In this document: in pieces, positions 24,803 to 33,541 of the stretch
How positions within the stretch are numbered: the first letter of the stretch is position 1
Layout of the letters: each line of letters begins with the position of its first letter
Assembly: GCA_004020315.1 (NCBI GenBank)
Contig: SAQG01000013.1
Coordinates: 62,001 to 126,000 of the forward strand
Direction: 5' to 3'
Source of the DNA: Mesorhizobium sp.
Lineage (GTDB): Bacteria > Pseudomonadota > Alphaproteobacteria > Rhizobiales > Rhizobiaceae
DNA: 64,000 bases
Notes under the pieces: generated by a model
Databases searched by the model: none
Told to the model about the DNA's origin: nothing
Seen by the model: only the letters and a program-made list of their open reading frames with translations
Program-made: the position numbers and the translations under genes

Positions 24803-25213
24803 ATGGACGACCAGTACACCGTGTTCCTGATCGGTGGAGGCACGGGCGGCGACCAGCAGGCGGTGTTCACCTTGCGCTCGTCCGAAACCGGCTGCCATCT
24901 CACCTGCAGCTACCGTGACAAGGTGATCGAGGCCGAGGAGGAAGACTATTTCGAAGCCTTGTTTCAGATCCGCCAGCAACTCGAAGTCGAGGGCCTGCTG
25001 CCCTTTTGTTATGGAGCGAGCGGGAATGTTTATCCCGAAGGGACGGTGATCGAGATGAGCCGCGGGTTGATCGCCTGCAAGGTGAAAATGGGGCAGCTCC
25101 CTCAAAAGGCTGATCTGGTCAATATCTTTGCCGATGGCCACGACGTGATGCCGGTTTTCGTCCACCTGCAGCAGGAATTTTGGGATGAATGGCTGGCCTC
25201 GCTGCCGTCATAG
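24803..25213 (+). CDS. hypothetical protein
   Basis: A 136-aa acidic, soluble protein starting MDDQYTVFLIGGGTGGDQQA after a G-rich leader; an upstream in-frame ATG (24614) would add a low-complexity extension and is not favoured. Sections look well folded (VFTLRSSETGCHLTCSYRD, EDYFEALFQIRQQLEVEG, YPEGTVIEMSRGLIACKV). Family not recognised. It is transcribed toward, and ends 30 bp from, the convergent amidase gene. Confidence 0.7.
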   Translation: MDDQYTVFLIGGGTGGDQQAVFTLRSSETGCHLTCSYRDKVIEAEEEDYFEALFQIRQQLEVEGLLPFCYGASGNVYPEGTVIEMSRGLIACKVKMGQLPQKADLVNIFADGHDVMPVFVHLQQEFWDEWLASLPS

Positions 25214-25243
25214 CGGCCGGCAACTGCGTCACCTGCCGCAACC

Positions 25244-27274
25244 TCATCCAATCCCGCCCGTCACCGCATAGGCGCCGGCGACGCGTCCGTTCGGAAGGCG
25301 CACGACGGCGCTGACGATCGAGCCGTATGAGCCGCGCCAGACGCTATGGTTTCTCTCATGCTCTTTGGCCGGTACGCCCGCATGCCCGGTGAAGTGCGCG
25401 CCGGTGCGCTGCATGGCGACAGTCTCGCCATTGACATGCACCTTGACGCTGGCGGACTTGGCCCCGTCGTTCAGGGCTCCGTTATTCAGGTCGAGCGTGA
25501 TTGTTATCTCGTCCTGATCACCTGCATGGCGCGTCTCGGCGGCAAGCGTGAGGGTGAGCGGCGGTGCCTCGCCGGGCCGGCCGGCGGCAGGCCGGGCGGG
25601 AAAGACATCATCGGGAAGTTCCGGCGTGCGCGGCGGACGGCTCCGGCGCTGGCCAAAACGCTCGAAGTCGCCGGCCAGCCGAAGCAGCTTCGTGTCCTCA
25701 TAGGCCTTGCCGGCGAAGGTGAGGCCGACCGGCATACCGATATCGGCCATCGTGCCCATCGGCACGGTGACAGTCGGAATGCCGAGATGGCGCGGCACGA
25801 GATTGCCGTTGGCGACCCAGGTGCCGTTGCGCCAGGCGAGTGCCGCGGAGGCCTCGCTGACATCTGCATCCGCCGGCCCGACATCGGCGACCGCCGGAAA
25901 CACCACCGCGTCGAGCCCTTGCGCGTCGAGCCAGTCCTCGAAGTCGATGCGCCGCGTCGCCTCCAGGCCTTTCAGGCCAGCCTCCAGCTCGGGAACGGCC
26001 AGGAATGGCGTGACGCCGCGCCTGGCCCGCTCAACGTATTCCGCCAGATCGAAGCTGTCCTCGTAGCGGTCCGGCAGCGTGCCCGGCGGCTGCGGAAAGA
26101 TCTTTGGGCCTTCGACCGAGGCGAGATCGGGGATGGCGGGGTCGGCGTTGGCGCGCAGGAAATCGTCCCAGGCGAAAACGCACAAGTCCCATAACTCGCG
26201 CTCGGCGAATTCTTCCGGAACCAGCCCGCGATCGACCATGTTTTTGGTGCCCGGCCGGTCGCGCTCGTAGTTGGAGACGACGGGGAAATCGACGTCGACC
26301 ACGGTTGCGCCGAGCCGTCGCAGATCCGCTGCCGCCTGCTTCCACAGCTCCAGAACCGACGCGCGGGTCTGGATCGGAACGTCAGCCTCCATATCGCGGC
26401 CGATATACATGCGGGGCACGCCGAGCCGCATGCCTTGCAGCGCCCCCTCCAATCTGAGGTCGGTGTAGCGTGGCGGCCGCACGGCCGAGCTCTTCGGCAG
26501 CGTCACCCAGGGTTGCGCACGCCAGAAATCGCCTCTTGTATCGGGGTCGTCGGCGACGATCACGTCGAGGAGTTCGAGCATATCCGGCACGCTGCGCGTA
26601 TGCGGCACCACCACGTCCATCGTCGGCACCAGCGGCCAGTTGCCGCGCACGGAAATGACGCCGCGCGACGGCGTGTAGGCGACCAGCGCGTTGTTCGACG
26701 CCGGCGCCCGGCCCGACGACCATGTCTCCTCGCCAAGCCCGAAGGCGGCGAAGCTGGCGGCAGTCGCGGTGCCCGAACCGTTGGACGAGCCGGATGCGAA
26801 GGCGGCGGTCAGGTAATCGGCATTGTAGGGGCTTTCCGCCCGGCCGTAGACGCCGCGCTGCATGCCGCCATTGGCCATCGGCGGCATGTTGGTCAGCCCG
26901 ATCAGCACCGCGCCGCCGGCCCGCAGCCGTGCGATGGTGAAGGCGTCCTCGTTGGCGACGAGATGTTCGAAAGCCGGCGAGCCGGCGGCGACCGTCAAGC
27001 CTGACACCTTGTAGCTGTCCTTGGCGGTGTAGGGGATGCCGTCCAGCGGGCCGAGGGTCGCGCCGTTCCTCCGGCGCTGGTCGGACGCGGCCGCCTCCTC
27101 GAACATTTCGGGATTGAGCACGGGAACGGCGTTGAGGGTGATGCCATGCCGATCATAATGCGCAATCCTGCGCAGGCAAGCACCGACCAGCTCGACGCTG
27201 GTGACGGTGCCGGCCTCCAGCGCCCGCCGCAGCTGTTCGATCGACGCTTCGACGATGTGGAGATTGGTCGTCAT
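25244..27274 (-). CDS. amidase-signature family enzyme with a C-terminal extension
   Basis: A 676-aa protein; the amidase-signature domain occupies about residues 5-540. The catalytic Ser-cisSer-Lys framework can be traced: GIPYTAKDSYKVSG with the lysine, GSSNGSGTATAASF with the cis-serine, and ETWSSGRAPASNN, where TGGS is usual, with the nucleophile region. Such enzymes hydrolyse amides, esters or aryl-acyl amides. About 110 extra residues at the C terminus (ITITLDLNNGALNDGAKS..., ending AGAYAVTGGIG) look like a beta-sandwich and are not part of the signature domain. No signal peptide is seen. A family 1 repeat lies upstream. Confidence 0.88.
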   Translation of the reverse strand: MTTNLHIVEASIEQLRRALEAGTVTSVELVGACLRRIAHYDRHGITLNAVPVLNPEMFEEAAASDQRRRNGATLGPLDGIPYTAKDSYKVSGLTVAAGSPAFEHLVANEDAFTIARLRAGGAVLIGLTNMPPMANGGMQRGVYGRAESPYNADYLTAAFASGSSNGSGTATAASFAAFGLGEETWSSGRAPASNNALVAYTPSRGVISVRGNWPLVPTMDVVVPHTRSVPDMLELLDVIVADDPDTRGDFWRAQPWVTLPKSSAVRPPRYTDLRLEGALQGMRLGVPRMYIGRDMEADVPIQTRASVLELWKQAAADLRRLGATVVDVDFPVVSNYERDRPGTKNMVDRGLVPEEFAERELWDLCVFAWDDFLRANADPAIPDLASVEGPKIFPQPPGTLPDRYEDSFDLAEYVERARRGVTPFLAVPELEAGLKGLEATRRIDFEDWLDAQGLDAVVFPAVADVGPADADVSEASAALAWRNGTWVANGNLVPRHLGIPTVTVPMGTMADIGMPVGLTFAGKAYEDTKLLRLAGDFERFGQRRSRPPRTPELPDDVFPARPAAGRPGEAPPLTLTLAAETRHAGDQDEITITLDLNNGALNDGAKSASVKVHVNGETVAMQRTGAHFTGHAGVPAKEHERNHSVWRGSYGSIVSAVVRLPNGRVAGAYAVTGGIG

Positions 27275-27340
27275 GTTCGGTCCCTGCACCTGCGCGACGA
27301 TGGGGCTTCGCGCCGATTTTCTACAGGGCGCAATCCCTTC

Positions 27341-27497
27341 ACACCCCCTCTGCCCTGCCGGGCATCTCCCCCGCAAGGGGAGATCGGCAGGTTTCGATGC
27401 CGCCGCTTTTCTTGCGGTGTTGGAGATTGGCGAAAGTGGAGGTGCAGTCCGATCTCCCCTTTGCGGGGGAGATGGCCGGCAGGCCAGAGGGGGGTGT
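27341..27497. repeat. palindromic intergenic repeat, family 1 copy 2
   Basis: A 157-bp element with end repeats ACACCCCCTCT and AGAGGGGGGTGT, inner inverted pair around CTCCCCCGCAAGGGGAGATC, and central GGAGATTGGCGAAAG. The right third is identical to copy 3 (GATGGCCGGCAGGCCAGAG and onward). Confidence 0.85.
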
Positions 27498-27547
27498 TCA
27501 AGCGCGTGGCTGACGTCGCTAGCGGACCACATTGCCGCCTTCGCGCA

Positions 27548-29042
27548 TCACTCCGGCGCGCCGGGGAAAAGCGCCACCGCATCGCCGCCAGCCGCTGGCC
27601 AGTCCCGGATGGTGCGGTCATAGCCGCCGGTCAGCACCCTGCCGTCGGCGGCGAACGCCACCGCGTAGACCGGGCCGGACCGGCTGTCGAACAGGGCGAT
27701 CTCGTTGCCGGCGTCCATGTCCCACAGCCGTGCCGTGCCGTCGAGCGAGCCGGATAGCAGCCGCTTGCCGTCGGCCGACAGCGCCAGCGCATAGACCGTG
27801 CCCGAATGGCCCTCGAGGCGGCGGACTTCGCGGCCGGTGTCGAGATTCCAGAGCTTGATCGTATAGTCGCCGCTGCCGGTGATCAGATGGCGCCCGTCGG
27901 CCATGAACACGACGCCATAGGGGCCGCGCTCATGCCCGTGCCAGCTGCGCAGCTGCTTGCCGGTGCCGATGTCCCATAGCTTCAGCGTGCCCTCGATGCT
28001 GCCGCTGATCGCGCGTGTGCCGTCCGGCGAAACGGCGACCCCGCTGATCGACCAGTCGTGCCCCGGCATCACATGCAGCACTGAGCCTTTCTCGATGTCC
28101 CAGACGATGACCCTGCCGGTGTCGTGCCCGCTAACGGCACGTTTGCCGTCGGGACTGATCGCCAGCTTGTTGACGCCACCGTTCTGGCCGGACGAGAACA
28201 CATGCAGCACAGCGCCATCGGAAAGCTGGCGCAGCACGATCTCGCCATCGTCGCCGGCCGTCAGCGCCCGCGCCCTATCGGGCAGGAAAAGCGCGGTACG
28301 CGCCATGTCCTTGTGGACGCCGAGGGTGCGGATCAGGCGCTTGCCGTCGATATCCCAAAGTTTGATCGTGCGGTCGGTGCTGGTGCTCAGGATCGAGTGA
28401 CCGTCGGGCGCCACCGCCAGCCAGACCACTGCATCACGGTGGCCATCGGGCTGCGTCGGCTGCGGTGGCGGAGCCTGGGGCAGCGGCGCGACGGTCTGCG
28501 GTGGCGCGGCCGGGGCTGGAGCAGCCTCCGGCGGTGAGACAGGTGGGACCAGCGCGACCTCGGATGGCGAGGCAGGAGCTGGCGGCTGTATCGCTTCCGG
28601 TTCCGGGGCCGGTGCGCTGGTGACGTCTTGGCCTTCCGGCGCGCTCGGCACAGTTTGCTCGGCGATCAGGCTTTTGCCGGCATCCTGTGGCTGTCGCGAC
28701 CAGGGGCCGAACTGGTCGGCCACCAGAGCGAGCACGGCAAGAAACGGAACGACGGCGAAGAGCTGCCGCAGGCGTGGTCGTCCGGCGGGTTGCGTTTCGG
28801 CGCCCCTGCCGAACAGCGGCCTCTTCGGAGCGAGCGTCGAGCCGGCCCGGCAACAGGCCGGCCCAGAACAGCAGGGCTGCAAGGGCTGAGACGACGCCTG
28901 CCGCCCCGAAAAAAGCCAGGCGCATGGACGCGAAAGCATCGCCGGTGCTCTCGCCGCCCAGCGCGAAATACACGCGTATGAAGCAGAGCATGCCGATCGC
29001 CAGCAACAGCACCGCGAGCAGCCTGTCGACAAGCCTGTTCAT
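27548..29042 (-). pseudogene. membrane-anchored seven-bladed WD40 protein, frameshifted near the N terminus
   Basis: The first 70 residues in one frame (start 29042, MNRLVDRLLAVLLLAIGML) form two membrane helices; the rest, in the next frame, has a third helix (AVVPFLAVLALVADQFGPW), a Pro/Ala/Glu linker of about 90 residues and seven WD40 repeats (for example GTLKLWDIG, YTIKLWNLD, GTARLWDMD), enough for a closed propeller. The frames meet at a perfect 4-bp direct duplication (GAGC-GAGC, 28828-28835); removing one unit restores a single protein of about 497 aa. Function unknown; the propeller would face one side of the inner membrane. Confidence 0.8.
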
Positions 29043-29271
29043 CGGTCTCCCCCCTGGCGCCGTTTCGCCTTGCCCGCAATGATGCCGGTCAGCGCCAGGC
29101 TTGTCGATGCCCGGTTCAATTCCGAAGATTACCAGCGAAACAGCTAGCGCAAAACGCTCCCCTGCGCCAAAGCCCTGGATCTGCCTGGGGAGAGTCTCTC
29201 GGTCGCCGCAATGTTGCCCGGTCGTGCGCTAGCATCGCTCGGCAGGGCTCAAGACCGATCGAGGCCAAGTT

Positions 29272-29736
29272 ATGGATGATTGGAAATTACCTTGGGAAGG
29301 CGGCTGCCTGTGCGGCGGGATACGCTTTCGGATAAGTGCGCCGCCGTTGCTGACAATGGCCTGTCATTGCACCGGCTGTCAGAAGCTGAGCGCGAGCGCT
29401 TATTCCCTGACCATGGCCGTGCCAAGCAACGGCTTCACCGTTACGCAAGGCGAGCCGGTGGTCGGCGGCATGCATGGGCCGCACCGGCAACTCTACTGCC
29501 CGCATTGCAAGAACTGGATGTTCACGCAGCCCCACGGCCTGGACTTCTTCGTCAATGTCCGCGCTACCATGCTAGACGAGCATCATTGGTATGTGCCCTT
29601 CGTCGAGGTCTTCACGTCGGAAAGGCTGCCCTGGGCCACGACCGCCGCCAGGCACAGTTTCACTACCCAACCCGACCTTGAGGGATACGCTCCTTTGATC
29701 GAAGCCTTCGCACGCGAAGGGGCGCGACCTCTGTGA
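29272..29736 (+). CDS. GFA/CENP-V family zinc protein
   Basis: A 154-aa member of the glutathione-dependent formaldehyde-activating enzyme fold (PF04828). The seven-cysteine zinc pattern is visible: GGCLCGGIRF, ACHCTGCQKL and LYCPHCKNW. The name comes from Gfa of Paracoccus; most members have no proven activity. GAGG precedes the ATG. A formate dehydrogenase lies 23 kb away, but a shared C1 pathway is only a guess. Confidence 0.88.
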   Translation: MDDWKLPWEGGCLCGGIRFRISAPPLLTMACHCTGCQKLSASAYSLTMAVPSNGFTVTQGEPVVGGMHGPHRQLYCPHCKNWMFTQPHGLDFFVNVRATMLDEHHWYVPFVEVFTSERLPWATTAARHSFTTQPDLEGYAPLIEAFAREGARPL

Positions 29737-29750
29737 CTGGTTGCGAGTGA

Positions 29751-29800
29751 GATTGGCGGAAAGCGCACTAGCGGCCAATCTCCCCGCAGGGGGAAACCCC
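29751..29800. repeat. fragment of family 1 palindromic repeat
   Basis: GATTGGCGGAAAGCGC followed by CCAATCTCCCCGCAGGGGG matches the centre and right arm of the family 1 elements but lacks both ends. It lies between the convergent GFA and exonuclease III genes. Confidence 0.6.
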
Positions 29801-29805
29801 CCCTT

Positions 29806-30576
29806 TCACCGCAACTCCACCCACACCGGCGCGTGGTCGCTGGCGCCGGGCTCGCCGCGGACGTCGCGGTCAATCCCTGCCCCGACCAGCCGGCGCGCCA
29901 GCTTCTTCGAGAGCAAGATATGATCGAGCCGCAGGCCGGCGTCGCGCGGCCAGCGGTTGCGGCGATAATCCCAGAATGTGTAGAGCGTTTCCTTCGGGTG
30001 CTTCTTGCGCAGCGCGTCGGTCCAGCCCTGGTCGAGCAGTGCTGCGAAGGCGGCGCGGCTTTCCGGCTGCACCAGTGCATTGTCGTCATAGGAGCGGGTC
30101 GGATAGATGTCGCGCGGCTCGGGCACGATGTTGTAGTCGCCGGCCAGCACCACCGGCAGCCTGGTGTCGAACAGTTCCGCCGCATGCGCGTTCAGGCGCT
30201 CGTGCCAGGCCAGCTTATAGGTGAATTTCGGGCCGGGCTGCGGGTTGCCGTTCGGCGCATAGAGGCAGGCGATCACGATGCCGCTGACCGCTGCCTCGAT
30301 GTAGCGGGCCTGGTTGTCGCTGTCGTCGCCGGGCAGCGCCTCGCGGATCAGAACGGGTTCTGAACCCCGCGCGAGTATGGCAACGCCGTTCCAGGTCGGC
30401 TGTCCCACCCACACCGCGCCATAGCCGGCCGCGGCGAGTGCTGAGCGCGGAAACTGCGTCTGCCTTGCCTTCAGCTCCTGCAGGCAGACGATTTCGGGCT
30501 TGGCGACAGACAGCCAGGCCAGCAGGTTCTGCAGCCGGCTGTTGATGTTGTTGATGTTGAAGGTGGCGATCTTCAT
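29806..30576 (-). CDS. xthA: exodeoxyribonuclease III
   Basis: A 256-aa AP endonuclease / 3'-5' exonuclease of the EEP superfamily. Key residues are present: N in FNINNINSRL, the metal-binding Glu in CLQELKARQTQFP, GDYNIVPEPRDIYPT with the Asp-Asn pair, and the catalytic histidine in GASDHAPVWVEL. It cuts at abasic sites in base excision repair. It follows the KANL3-like hydrolase gene by about 10 nt, so the two are co-transcribed. Cytoplasmic. Confidence 0.95.
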   Translation of the reverse strand: MKIATFNINNINSRLQNLLAWLSVAKPEIVCLQELKARQTQFPRSALAAAGYGAVWVGQPTWNGVAILARGSEPVLIREALPGDDSDNQARYIEAAVSGIVIACLYAPNGNPQPGPKFTYKLAWHERLNAHAAELFDTRLPVVLAGDYNIVPEPRDIYPTRSYDDNALVQPESRAAFAALLDQGWTDALRKKHPKETLYTFWDYRRNRWPRDAGLRLDHILLSKKLARRLVGAGIDRDVRGEPGASDHAPVWVELR

Positions 30577-30586
30577 CGGACAGAAG

Positions 30587-31225
30587 TCAGAGCCTGTCCG
30601 CCCACGCCTTCACCGCATCAGCGAGTGTCTTCAGATGATCGGCGGCGGAGAAACCGGAGATGCTCTTGCGCGGCTTCAAATCGTGGTCGCCGTCTTCCAG
30701 CCAGAGGATTTCGATGCGGTCGGACAGTGCGTAGGTCGCGACCTCTTCCCTGGTTCCGAATTCGTCGCGTGTGCCCTGGAAGATCAATGTCGGCGTCTTG
30801 AGATCGGCGAGGTGTTTTGTCCGAAGCTGCGTCGGTTTCCCCGGCGGATGAAAGGGATAGCCCAGACAAAGCAGCCCTGAGATTTCGCCCTTCGAAAACA
30901 TCTCGTCTGCGATCATCGAGGCGACGCGCCCGCCCATCGACTTGCCGCCGATAATAAGCGGCCCCTTCACGCCCTTCGCCCTGAGGTCGGCGATCGCCTT
31001 GATGTATTCGGGGTTCACCGTCTCGGCCCGCGGCGGCGGCTTGCGGTGGCCGTAGCGGCGGGCCGCCATGTAGTGGAATTCGAAGCGCGCGACGCGGAAC
31101 CCGGCTTCAGCCAGAGCTTTGGCTGTGGCGGTCATCGAGGCCGAGTCCATCGGCGCCCCGGCGCCATGGGCGAGCAGGATGGTGATGGCGGCGGTTTCGG
31201 GGCCGTCGAATAAGAAGGCGGTCAT
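30587..31225 (-). CDS. alpha/beta hydrolase of the KANL3/Tex30 type
   Basis: A 212-aa hydrolase-fold protein. Motifs: the oxyanion segment [15 protein letters not shown], the nucleophile elbow [11 protein letters not shown], the acid in [13 protein letters not shown] and the histidine in [12 protein letters not shown]. These match the COG3571-like family related to dienelactone hydrolases; substrate unknown. Start at 31225 ([13 protein letters not shown]) is preferred to 31237. It is the first gene of the unit that ends with xthA. Confidence 0.85.
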   Translation of the reverse strand: MTAFLFDGPETAAITILLAHGAGAPMDSASMTATAKALAEAGFRVARFEFHYMAARRYGHRKPPPRAETVNPEYIKAIADLRAKGVKGPLIIGGKSMGGRVASMIADEMFSKGEISGLLCLGYPFHPPGKPTQLRTKHLADLKTPTLIFQGTRDEFGTREEVATYALSDRIEILWLEDGDHDLKPRKSISGFSAADHLKTLADAVKAWADRL

Positions 31226-31259
31226 GGGGTCCCCCACTTATGGCGGCTGGGTTCCGTCC

Positions 31260-31416
31260 CACCCCCCTCTGCCCCGCCGGACATCTCCCCCGCAAGGGGG
31301 GAGATCGGCAGCTTCTCCGTACCGCCCGACTTCCAACGTTGGTGATTGGCGAAAGCGATCGCGACATCCAATCTCCCCCCTTGCGGGGGAGATGGCCGGC
31401 AGGCCAGAGGGGGGTG
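31260..31416. repeat. palindromic intergenic repeat, family 1 copy 3
   Basis: About 157 bp with ends CACCCCCCTCT and AGAGGGGGGTG, inner pair ATCTCCCCCGCAAGGGGGGA and TCTCCCCCCTTGCGGGGGAG, and centre GGTGATTGGCGAAAGCG. Lies between the TPR gene end and the start of the hydrolase gene, both on the minus strand. Confidence 0.85.
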
Positions 31417-31440
31417 TTCAAGCGAGACCAAACAAAGTCC

Positions 31441-32535
31441 TCACCCGGCCGACATCCGCGCCAGCTGCAAATCGATGAACTGAATACCCTTGGCCGCCAT
31501 GCGCGCCCATTCGGAGCTGGCGTCGAGCTCGAGATACCGCGCCCAGTTCCGCCGTGCCTCGGCAAGGTTGCCGGCGTCGAACTCCAGCCGTGCCAGGTTG
31601 AACACCGCATCGGCATAATTGGCATCGAGCGCGATCGCCTTTTGCAAATGCCGCCGCGCCGAGGCGTCGCGGCCCTGCTCGGTCATCAGCCCGGCCAGAT
31701 TGAACCAGGCCTCGACAAAGCCGGGGTCACACTTGATGGCGCGGGCATAGTCGTGCGCCGCGTCGGCCGCGTGTCCAGCGGCGCGCAGGCAGTTGGCGCG
31801 GTTGAAGGCGGCAATCGCATCGCTCGGATCGATGGCCAGGCAGCGCTGATAGAGTGCGGCCGCCTGCTCGTGGTCTTCAGCCTCTTCCGCGGCTTCAGCG
31901 TCGGCGAACAGTTTTTCCAGCGTGTCGTCATCGGGCGAACCCAAGTCGAACAGCAGCTGTCCGTCGAGTTCGCTCTGGCCATCTTCGAGATAGATCGCAT
32001 CCGCGCGCCCATGCTGCGAGCCGACATTGAGCGACTTGGCGGTCAGCGAGGCGACCGGGCCGGAGCGATGCACCGAGCGCGCGATTGCGCCCCACGAGGC
32101 GCCGCCGGCAATCAGCCCGGCATATTTGCGGGCCAGGATCAGGTCGCGAAACGAATAGGGCTCGCAATCATGCTCGAAGGCGTCGAACAGACTGAGAAGG
32201 TCGAGATCGGATGCGGCCAACCGCGACTGATCGAGAAGGGACTGCCGCGACAGGGCCGAGGCCTCCGGCGCCTTCATCAGCCCGAGCAGGCGCAAAAAAC
32301 CGTTTTCGCTGATCAGCTTTCGGCTGGTCGCGCGCTCGGCCGCGACACGGTGCTCGATCTCGGCATCCCCGGCTTTGGCGAGATACAAGCGGCCGAACAC
32401 CACATGGGTGGTGCTCCTGGTGACGCCGCGCCGCAACTGGCCCTGCTGGCGCTCAACCTCGCGCGCCGCCAGCCGAAGCGGAAACGCCGCCAGCGCGCCG
32501 ATCGTGCCGAAGGCGGTGCCGGCGAGAGCCGTCAC
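31441..32535 (-). CDS. TPR-repeat protein coupled to ku
   Basis: A 364-aa protein with at least three tetratricopeptide repeats near the C terminus (EQAAALYQRCLAIDPSDAIA, DYARAIKCDPGFVEAWFNLA, LQKAIALDANYADAVFNLAR). The N-terminal half (VVFGRLYLAKAGDAEIEHR, AFEHDCEPYSFRDLILA) is not recognised. A possible N-terminal hydrophobic segment (AGTAFGTIGALAAFPLRL) may be a weak anchor. The GTG start overlaps the ku stop (GTGA), so translation is coupled to Ku. That position suggests, but does not prove, a link to end joining. Confidence 0.75.
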   Translation of the reverse strand: MTALAGTAFGTIGALAAFPLRLAAREVERQQGQLRRGVTRSTTHVVFGRLYLAKAGDAEIEHRVAAERATSRKLISENGFLRLLGLMKAPEASALSRQSLLDQSRLAASDLDLLSLFDAFEHDCEPYSFRDLILARKYAGLIAGGASWGAIARSVHRSGPVASLTAKSLNVGSQHGRADAIYLEDGQSELDGQLLFDLGSPDDDTLEKLFADAEAAEEAEDHEQAAALYQRCLAIDPSDAIAAFNRANCLRAAGHAADAAHDYARAIKCDPGFVEAWFNLAGLMTEQGRDASARRHLQKAIALDANYADAVFNLARLEFDAGNLAEARRNWARYLELDASSEWARMAAKGIQFIDLQLARMSAG

Positions 32536-33452
32536 GCCTTGCTCTTGCCGACGGCCTTCAGCAAATTGGCCTTGAGCGGATTTTCCTTGGCCGCTGCGGC
32601 CCCACCCTTGGCAGAACTGCCCTTGGCCGCCGGCTTCGTCCCCTCATCGGCTTTGCTCTTGCTCTTGGCCGGCGGCTTGGCCGACTGCGACAGGCTGGCC
32701 TTCAGCGCATCCATCAGATTGATCACGTTGCCGCGCTCGGGGGCGGCGGCGATGATCGGCTTGTGGCCCTTGAGCTTCTCGCGGATCATCGCCATCAGCG
32801 CGATCTCGTAGCGATCCTCGTAGTTCTTCGGGTCGAAGGTGGTTTCCTTCTGCTTGATCAGCGCCTCGGCAAGCTCAAGCATTTCCGGGTCGGGCTTGCC
32901 GGCCGGGATGTTGCCGAAATATTCAGCCGTGCCGCGCACTTCGTTCGGATTCCTCAAGGTGCAGACGAACATGCCGTTCTCGCGCGCGCCGATCGTCACC
33001 ACGCGCTCGCGGCTGGACAGCACCAGGCGGGCGATCGCCAGCTTGCCGGACTTGCGCATGGCTTCGCGGAGCACCGCGAAAGTCTCCTCGGCCATCGCGC
33101 CATCGGGCGCCAAATAATACGGCGCGTCCTGATAGATGACGTCGACCGAATGCTCGTCGACAAAGGCCTCGATATTCATCGTGTGGTTGGATTCGATCTT
33201 CACCGCCTCGAGGTCGGCATCGTCGATGATGATGTACTGCTTGTCCTCGTATTCGTAGCCCTTGACCAGATCCGAGCGCTCGACCAAGCCGAGCTCGGGA
33301 TCGACCGGCTTCATGTTAATGCGGTTGTGCGTCTTCTTGTGCAGCTGGTTGAAGCTGATGCGCTCGCTGGCACTCGTCGCCGGATAAAGCCGGACCGGAC
33401 AGCTGACGAGACTGAGCTTGAGGTAACCTTTCCAACTTGCCCTGGGCGCCAT
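32532..33452 (-). CDS. ku: DNA end-binding protein Ku
   Basis: A 306-aa bacterial Ku. It starts MAPRASWKGYLKLSLVSCPV and contains the Ku bridge/beta-barrel segments RISFNQLHKKTHNRINMKPV, GYEYEDKQYIIIDDADLE and LVLSSRERVVTIGARENGMF. The C-terminal 50 residues are Lys/Ala-rich (KPPAKSKSKADEGTKPAA), as in rhizobial Ku proteins where such tails bind DNA and LigD. Ku homodimers ring broken ends and recruit LigD for non-homologous end joining. It is 89 nt downstream of ligD and overlaps the TPR gene. Confidence 0.95.
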   Translation of the reverse strand: MAPRASWKGYLKLSLVSCPVRLYPATSASERISFNQLHKKTHNRINMKPVDPELGLVERSDLVKGYEYEDKQYIIIDDADLEAVKIESNHTMNIEAFVDEHSVDVIYQDAPYYLAPDGAMAEETFAVLREAMRKSGKLAIARLVLSSRERVVTIGARENGMFVCTLRNPNEVRGTAEYFGNIPAGKPDPEMLELAEALIKQKETTFDPKNYEDRYEIALMAMIREKLKGHKPIIAAAPERGNVINLMDALKASLSQSAKPPAKSKSKADEGTKPAAKGSSAKGGAAAAKENPLKANLLKAVGKSKA

Positions 33453-33541
33453 GAAACTCTCCTACGCGGCCGTGCACTGTCGAACTGTTTGCAGCGCTTC
33501 GTCCGGAGGACGAACGGCGCCGCGGAAATCCTACATCCCAC

